In this document: piece after piece, positions 6,334-9,887 of the stretch
Layout: every line of letters starts with the position of its first letter
How positions within the stretch are numbered: the first letter of the stretch is position 1
Source: Clostridiales bacterium
GTDB taxonomy: Bacteria; Bacillota; Clostridia; Oscillospirales; CAG-272
Reading direction: 5' to 3'
Assembly (NCBI GenBank): GCA_016280525.1
Contig: JAEEGW010000035.1
Span: 1-9,887, forward strand
DNA: 9,887 bases
Translations under genes and position numbers: made by a program
Notes under the pieces: model-generated
What the model was told of the DNA's origin: nothing
The model's database searches: none
The model's input: the letters and a program-made list of their open reading frames with translations, nothing else

Positions 6334-6897
6334 ATGGATGATACCGGGATCATAAAACTGTTTTTTGACCGTAACGAGGACGCAATTAAAGAAACGCAGT
6401 ACAAATACGGCGCAAAATGCAGCTCCATAGCGTACGGCATACTGAAAAACAGGCAGGATGCGGAAGAAGTCGTATCCGACGCGTATTTATCTTTATGGAA
6501 CAACATACCGCCGGACCGTCCCGCAGTATTCTGCGCGTATCTGTATAAGACCGTGCGCAATATGGCTCTGCTCCGATACAACGCGGAAAAGACGGATAAA
6601 CGCCGCGTGAACGCGGAAGCGTCCGCCATGACCGAGCTTGACGAATGCATCAGCCCGGACTTTGTGGACGAGCAGTACGAGGAACGCGAGCTCACGGGTA
6701 TACTGAACAGATTTTTAAAGACCTTGGGCGAAGCGGACCGCAGGATGTTCGTATGCCGCTATTTTGCGAATCTTGAATATAAGGAAATAGCAAAAAAGTA
6801 CGGTTATACGCAGAGCCGCGTAAAAATGTCGCTTCACAGGAGCAGAGAAAAACTCAAAAAAACGTTAGAAAAGGAGGGATATTACAATGAGCAATAA
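6334..6897 (+). CDS. S3: ECF-like RNA polymerase sigma factor
   Basis: 187 residues. Region 2 carries GILKNRQDAEEVVSD (35-49) followed by WNNIPPDRP and a helix ending RYNAEKTDKRR; region 4 (about 120-180) has RRMFVCRYFANLEYKEIAKKYG and the recognition part TQSRVKMSLHRSR. The start is ATG 6334 with GGGGAG 6 nt upstream and the shared MDD- start. The last codons overlap A3 by 11 nt, and AAGGAGGGA inside the EGY codons is the ribosome binding site for A3. By partner similarity S3 belongs with S2. It is likely to recognise its own P3, and possibly the sister promoters too, because the four signatures are so alike. Confidence 0.93.
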   Translation: MDDTGIIKLFFDRNEDAIKETQYKYGAKCSSIAYGILKNRQDAEEVVSDAYLSLWNNIPPDRPAVFCAYLYKTVRNMALLRYNAEKTDKRRVNAEASAMTELDECISPDFVDEQYEERELTGILNRFLKTLGEADRRMFVCRYFANLEYKEIAKKYGYTQSRVKMSLHRSREKLKKTLEKEGYYNEQ

Positions 6898-7816
6898 AAA
6901 GCTATATAACGCCATGGGCAAAATAGACGACAGTATAATAAAAGACGCGCTTGAGTCGAACACGACAAGAGAGAAAAACTACAGGCTGCGCAACATTCTG
7001 GAAGCCGTCGCTTGCGTTGCCGTAGTCTGCGGATTCGTGGCTCTGTCACTCGTTTTGCAGGGCATATCAAAGCGGTCTGACAACAATATCGCCGCGTCGT
7101 CCGGCACAAAAGAAATGACGGAAGCCATGCAGACGGAGGATGATACGGAGGAACTCACGACCGAAGCCGAAAGCATAGAGGTCGACCCGGAGCAAAGACT
7201 GGCGGAGGCGCTCAGTATCGTATACGGGCACGAGGGCACGACAAAAACGCAGTTCAAACTGCTTGACAGCTTTGACATGAACGTATATCAGACGTGGAGG
7301 ACTCCGATGCTCCGCGTACAGAAGATATATTTTGACGAAGCGTACGATCCGGAACCCGTATATTCCGTAGATCCGGAAAACACGTCGGGCGATCCCGTGT
7401 GGTACAAAGGTCCGTACGTAAGATATTACGTATCGGGATATCCGGAATACGACGGAGAAGAGCAGTACGTTATACACGTTGATATCTGCGGCGATGATTC
7501 GGTTTCAATATGCGGAATAAATATAGATTCCAGCTTTGAGGAATTCGCGCAGACGTTCACCGCACTGGGATTTGAAGTAGAAAGCGGCGTATGGGACGCT
7601 CTGCCGTACACAACGGGAAGACAGACCATCGTTGCACAGCGCGACGGAATGTGGATAACGCTTGAAAAAGCGTCCGTGCTTGAGCTTGAAAGCGCGTATG
7701 TCTACGGAGCTGAAACGCCCGCGCTCAGTTATGAAAACGGTATCGTTCCCGCGATCCTCCGCATGGGAGTAGAAGTGGAAAACTATATGCCCGTGGAACA
7801 GTACGATATGCCGTAA
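6887..7816 (+). CDS. A3: short single-pass membrane protein, putative anti-sigma/sensor partner of S3
   Basis: 309 residues from ATG 6887 (AAGGAGGGA at 6871-6879, 7 nt upstream). The N-terminus has LYNAMGKIDDSIIKDA (6-21), followed by a helix (about 38-58, EAVACVAVVCGFVALS) nearly the same as in A2 and an acidic Thr/Glu-rich linker (about 76-100). The outer part corresponds to only the C-terminal module of A2: SIVYGHEGTTKTQF (110-123) resembles DIIYSHPETTETTH of A2, and SICGINIDSSFEEF (207-220) with LGFEV (227-231) resembles its end. After the module comes a tail of about 75 residues rich in Tyr, Val and Glu that A2 lacks. A3 therefore reads as A2 without the large middle region. Its role as inhibitor or membrane partner of S3 is inferred from gene order and topology. 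Confidence 0.75.
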   Translation: MSNKKLYNAMGKIDDSIIKDALESNTTREKNYRLRNILEAVACVAVVCGFVALSLVLQGISKRSDNNIAASSGTKEMTEAMQTEDDTEELTTEAESIEVDPEQRLAEALSIVYGHEGTTKTQFKLLDSFDMNVYQTWRTPMLRVQKIYFDEAYDPEPVYSVDPENTSGDPVWYKGPYVRYYVSGYPEYDGEEQYVIHVDICGDDSVSICGINIDSSFEEFAQTFTALGFEVESGVWDALPYTTGRQTIVAQRDGMWITLEKASVLELESAYVYGAETPALSYENGIVPAILRMGVEVENYMPVEQYDMP

Positions 7817-7823
7817 AATAAAA

Positions 7824-7943
7824 AAACTCCTTCCGTCACGGCAGAGCCGTGACACCTCCCTCAGTGAGGGAGGCAAATCAAGGCTCCTCCTTCGGGGGAG
7901 CTGTCAGCCGGGTTCATCCCCGGCTGACTGAGGGAGTTTGTCT
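7824..7943. repeat. Multi-hairpin intergenic repeat, copy 2
   Basis: Begins 7 nt after the A3 stop with AAACTCC (7824-7830) and ends with GGAGTTT (7933-7939) plus GTCT. It is nearly identical to copy 1 over the shared part, one visible change being GCTGTCAG for GCCGTCAG between the third and fourth hairpins. The left flank seen in copy 1 (AGACCGC hairpin and AGACAAA arm) is missing, so the element lies directly against the gene. Confidence 0.8.
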
Positions 7944-7951
7944 TCACTCAA

Positions 7952-7970
7952 AGACCGCTATGCTCGGTCT
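7952..7970 (+). repeat. AGACCG hairpin between repeat copies 2 and 3
   Basis: AGACCG (7952-7957), 7-nt loop, CGGTCT (7965-7970), without a T-run. It corresponds to the hairpin at 6021-6039, including the same following sequence (AACTTGCAGACAAAGTGTTT), so the linker and the element appear to have been copied as one unit. Confidence 0.5.
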
Positions 7971-7992
7971 CAACTTGCAGACAAAGTGTTTG

Positions 7993-8095
7993 AACTCCTT
8001 CCGTCACGGCAGAGCCGTGACACCTCCCTCAAAGAGGGAGGCAGGTCGGCTCCCTCTCCGAGGGAGCTGGCGCCGTAAGGCGACTGAGGGAGTTT
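7993..8095. repeat. Multi-hairpin intergenic repeat, copy 3 (variant)
   Basis: Outer arms AACTCC (7993-7998) and GGAGTT (8089-8094). The first hairpin (8003-8021) is as in the other copies. The second (8023-8041) has an AAA loop. The third (8049-8067) is a different perfect stem, GCTCCCTC with GAGGGAGC around TCC. The fourth is reduced to a short stem with a GTAA loop (8071-8082). The overall fold is kept while bases change on both sides of stems, which suggests structure matters to the element. Confidence 0.8.
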
Positions 8096-8108
8096 GGCAA
8101 AACATTAG

Positions 8109-8136
8109 CAGACCGCCTTATGCGGTCTGTTTTTTT
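8109..8136 (+). terminator. Intrinsic terminator of the S3/A3 operon
   Basis: CAGACCGC (8109-8116), loop CTTAT, GCGGTCTG (8122-8129) and seven T (8130-8136). This is the strongest terminator in the window after the one at 171-198. It lies almost 300 nt after the A3 stop, with both repeat copies in between, so the transcript would carry a long structured 3' end. Confidence 0.9.
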
Positions 8137-8178
8137 AACAAAAAAACTTAATTTTTCTCTTTTTTTCGTAAGAGTATG

Positions 8179-8217
8179 TGACTTATCATAGTAAAAAGGG
8201 AATAGCAGTTATGACGG
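8179..8217 (+). promoter_or_regulatory. Promoter P4 of the S4/A4 operon (weak -10)
   Basis: TGACTT at 8179-8184 and TGACGG at 8212-8217 keep the spacing seen in P1-P3, but the hexamer at the -10 position (8204-8209) is AGCAGT, a poor match. GTGACTTATC is shared with P3. The ribosome binding site AAAGGGG (8222-8228) lies 7 nt before ATG 8236. Confidence 0.45.
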
Positions 8218-8235
8218 ACACAAAGGGGAAAAGAT

Positions 8236-8781
8236 ATGGACGGTAAAAACATTGTTGATTTGCTTAATAAACGTGATGAAGCGGCGCTGTCGTACGTAAA
8301 GCAGCTTTACGGCGCCGGTATCATGGATATTGCTTTCAACATTTTAAAAAACCGTCAGGACGCGGAGGAGGTACTGTCCGATACGCTTTTAACCGTCTGG
8401 AACAATATCCCGCCGGATGCTCCCGTAAATTTCCCCGGGTACGTTTACAAAACGGCGCGCAACAGAGCGCTTCACGTTTACCGGGCGAAAAAGCAAAAGA
8501 AACGCAGCGCGGTGACCGTCTGCATTGACGAGCTCGGCGACTGTATTTCCGGCGGCGACGTGGAGGGTCAGATCGAAGAGAGGCGTCTTGCGGAGCTGAT
8601 AGATAAGTTTTTATCTATGCTCGATACTGAAAACCGGCGCATTTTCATCAGCCGCTTCTACTATAACATGGAGTATAAACAGATAGCGGAAAAGTACGGC
8701 CTGGGTCTGTCAGCCGTAAAAATGTCCGTCAAAAGAAGCAAAGAAAAACTTAAAAAACTGCTTGATACGGAGGGTTATTAA
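8236..8781 (+). CDS. S4: ECF-like RNA polymerase sigma factor
   Basis: 181 residues. Region 2 has NILKNRQDAEEVLSD (35-49), WNNIPPDAP and a basic end (YRAKKQKKR, 82-90); region 4 (about 118-178) has RRIFISRFYYNMEYKQIAEKYG and the recognition part GLSAVKMSVKRSK, which matches S1 closely. Start ATG 8236 with AAAGGGG at the right distance. The stop ends one base before the A4 start codon at 8783. As S1 and S4 share the DNA-reading helix, their regulons may overlap. The partner A4 also matches A1, so the two operons look like one duplicated pair. Confidence 0.93.
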   Translation: MDGKNIVDLLNKRDEAALSYVKQLYGAGIMDIAFNILKNRQDAEEVLSDTLLTVWNNIPPDAPVNFPGYVYKTARNRALHVYRAKKQKKRSAVTVCIDELGDCISGGDVEGQIEERRLAELIDKFLSMLDTENRRIFISRFYYNMEYKQIAEKYGLGLSAVKMSVKRSKEKLKKLLDTEGY

Positions 8782-8782
8782 A

Positions 8783-9589
8783 ATGAAGAGAAAAGAGATA
8801 TTATACGACGCGTTGAGCGGTATAAGCGAGGATAAAGCCGCCGACGCGTACGAGTACACAAATTTTAACAGGAAAAAGGTCGTTTTTCAAAATGTTCTTA
8901 AAGGCGCGGGCATTGCCGCCATCATATGCTCGTTCATAGTCGCTTCGTTTATATTGCAGGCGGTATCCGGTCCTAAACCTGTGCCTGACGACAAAAACAA
9001 CGCCGCTGCGGGAAGCGAGGTTATAACTGAAGCTGAAGTTGAGAAAGAAACGGAAGCGGCGGAAAGCGCGGAGGTAAAAAGATATACGAATCACGGAGAG
9101 AACATCCTTGTAGATCATCCGACGATAGAAGAACTGTATCAGACGGAACCGTATAAAGACTTTTTGCCTTCTTATATACCGGATGAACTTGTATATAATT
9201 GGGCAGAAAGATGGATACCGGGCGAATATCTGCAAGCTGACGGCGCGTACTATAAACAAACTGAAAAAACTTATATGTATTTCAGCACAGTTGAAGGCAG
9301 CAACGGTGAAAATTCTTTGAACGTTTATATGTATCATAAAGCTTCTGTAACTCGTCCTTCGGCTGATGAAATATCCGTTTCAGATATAAACCAAAGCGGA
9401 AGATATTATTTGGGAGTGGATAAGGTTAAGGGAACAGTGTATTCACTGACGTTTAACGCGGACGGTTGGGAGATCTGTTATCAATACCAACATCTGTGCA
9501 CGGAAGAAGAATTGATTACACCAGAGGAACTGTTCGATATAGCGACCTCGTCGCAGTATTTCAAGGATCATCCGCTGTCGGTTGATTGA
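8783..9589 (+). CDS. A4: single-pass membrane protein, putative anti-sigma/sensor partner of S4
   Basis: 268 residues from ATG 8783. An in-frame ATG at 8762 lies inside S4, has no ribosome binding site of its own and would add a MIRRVIK extension absent from the paralogs, whereas GGAGGG (8769-8774) is 8 nt before 8783. The N-terminus has LYDALSGISEDKAADAYEY (7-25), very close to A1 (DKTAADAYES). A membrane helix follows (about 40-62), then an acidic linker (about 79-97) and domain A (about 111-264), starting DHPTIEELYQTEPY and ending LFDIATSSQYFKDHP, as in A1. The protein stops just after this domain, so it lacks the Ig-like and C-terminal parts of A1; no frameshifted remainder is seen downstream. 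A role as membrane inhibitor of S4 is inferred. Confidence 0.77.
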   Translation: MKRKEILYDALSGISEDKAADAYEYTNFNRKKVVFQNVLKGAGIAAIICSFIVASFILQAVSGPKPVPDDKNNAAAGSEVITEAEVEKETEAAESAEVKRYTNHGENILVDHPTIEELYQTEPYKDFLPSYIPDELVYNWAERWIPGEYLQADGAYYKQTEKTYMYFSTVEGSNGENSLNVYMYHKASVTRPSADEISVSDINQSGRYYLGVDKVKGTVYSLTFNADGWEICYQYQHLCTEEELITPEELFDIATSSQYFKDHPLSVD

Positions 9590-9610
9590 CAGCAAAAAAT
9601 GAATAAAGGG

Positions 9611-9662
9611 GCTGTTTAAAAACCTCGACAAAAAATCGAGGCAGCTAAACAGCTCGTTTTTT
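9611..9662 (+). terminator. Intrinsic terminator of the S4/A4 operon, nested hairpin
   Basis: Outer stem GCTGTTTA (9611-9618) with TAAACAGC (9646-9653), inner stem CCTCGA (9623-9628) with TCGAGG (9636-9641), then six T (9657-9662). It ends the last operon in the window. Confidence 0.85.
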
Positions 9663-9671
9663 GCACATTTG

Positions 9672-9691
9672 CCTTCCCCTGTGGGGGAAGG
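9672..9691. repeat. Perfect hairpin CCTTCCCC/GGGGAAGG
   Basis: 8-bp stem with a TGTG loop, ten bases after the terminator. It marks the start of repeat sequence of the same style as the island at 2620-2973. Confidence 0.6.
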
Positions 9692-9887
9692 GGGACCAAT
9701 CCGGGGTTCCCCGAAAACGAGGAACGAGTTTTTGGGGGTTCACGGTATGGTGGATGAGGCTCGAATGTTGAGGATAATAAGCCCCATGCTCTACTATCCC
9801 CGGCCTCATACGTCACGCATACGCGTGCCACCTTCTCCCACCGAGACCACTTTCCGCGCATCCCTTCACAACCCAGTCGGCGGAGTC
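9692..9887. repeat. Non-coding repeat-like sequence, GGAACCCC type in reverse orientation
   Basis: The minus strand carries GGAACCCC (9703-9710) and GAACCCCC (9734-9741) separated by an A/T-tract insert, as in the island after A1 but in the opposite direction. A small hairpin CACGC-ATAC-GCGTG lies at 9814-9827. No convincing gene is seen in either strand up to the window end; the sequence runs on beyond it. Confidence 0.45.

Noticed and set aside
6029..6355. 108-codon open frame after A2, and a similar one at 7849-8151 after A3
   Set aside because: Both translate the same palindromic repeat element, so their similarity comes from the repeat. One runs into the start of S3, and neither has a ribosome binding site.
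829..9589. Zinc-binding anti-sigma (ZAS-type) domain in A1-A4
   Set aside because: No HxxxCxxC motif is present in any N-terminus; the Cys residues of A2 and A3 lie within the membrane helix.
9589..9600. A4 as a broken copy of A1 cut short by a stop
   Set aside because: No remnant of the A1 Ig-like or C-terminal part is visible in any frame after 9589, and a proper terminator follows closely, so a naturally short protein is more likely.
9616..9861. 81-codon open frame on the minus strand at the right end
   Set aside because: It covers the terminator arm and repeat sequence, and composition and product give no sign of a real protein.

Overview
This window reads as chromosome of an uncultured gut-type Clostridia (Bacillota). 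The evidence is AGGAGG-type ribosome binding sites, frequent ATA and AGA codons, mostly TAA/TGA stops, ECF-type sigma factors with a conserved NILKNR.DAEEV.SD core, and intergenic palindrome-rich repeats of a kind familiar from such genomes. The taxon is an inference from composition and gene style only.

The layout is very regular. After the tail of a Thr-Glu-rich, C-terminally membrane-anchored protein (2-169) and its terminator (171-198), four paralogous two-gene operons follow, all on the + strand. Each has a small ECF-like sigma factor (S1 271-825, S2 3438-4001, S3 6334-6897, S4 8236-8781), directly followed by or overlapping a gene for a single-pass membrane protein (A1 829-2583, A2 3994-6003, A3 6887-7816, A4 8783-9589). 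The A proteins share a short cytoplasmic N-terminus with a Y.A(I/L/M)..I.(D/E)....DA motif and one membrane helix. An acidic, mostly Thr/Glu-rich linker and variable extracellular domains follow. The natural reading is four sigma/anti-sigma sensor modules made by duplication and diversified outside the cell. S1/A1 resemble S4/A4, and S2/A2 resemble S3/A3, so sigma and partner appear to have diverged together.

Upstream of all four sigma genes is one shared three-block signature: TGACTT (AGACTT in copy 2), a -10-like hexamer starting exactly 25 nt later, and TGA(A/C)(G/A)G starting exactly 33 nt after the first block. This suggests autoregulated or cross-regulated promoters. The C-terminal EGY codons of each sigma gene double as the Shine-Dalgarno sequence of the next gene, so the two products are probably translated in a coupled ratio.

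The intergenic regions are unusual. The interval after A1 (2584-3437) is an island of more than a dozen perfect small hairpins, many with 3-nt or GCAA loops, separated by recurring short words (GGAACCCC, CTCATAAC). It is followed by overlapping, mutually exclusive inverted repeats just ahead of the S2 promoter. The intervals after A2 and A3 carry three copies of a roughly 110-bp multi-hairpin repeat next to AGACCGC-type terminator hairpins. The interval after A4 has a nested terminator followed by reverse-oriented GGAACCCC-type repeat sequence running off the window.
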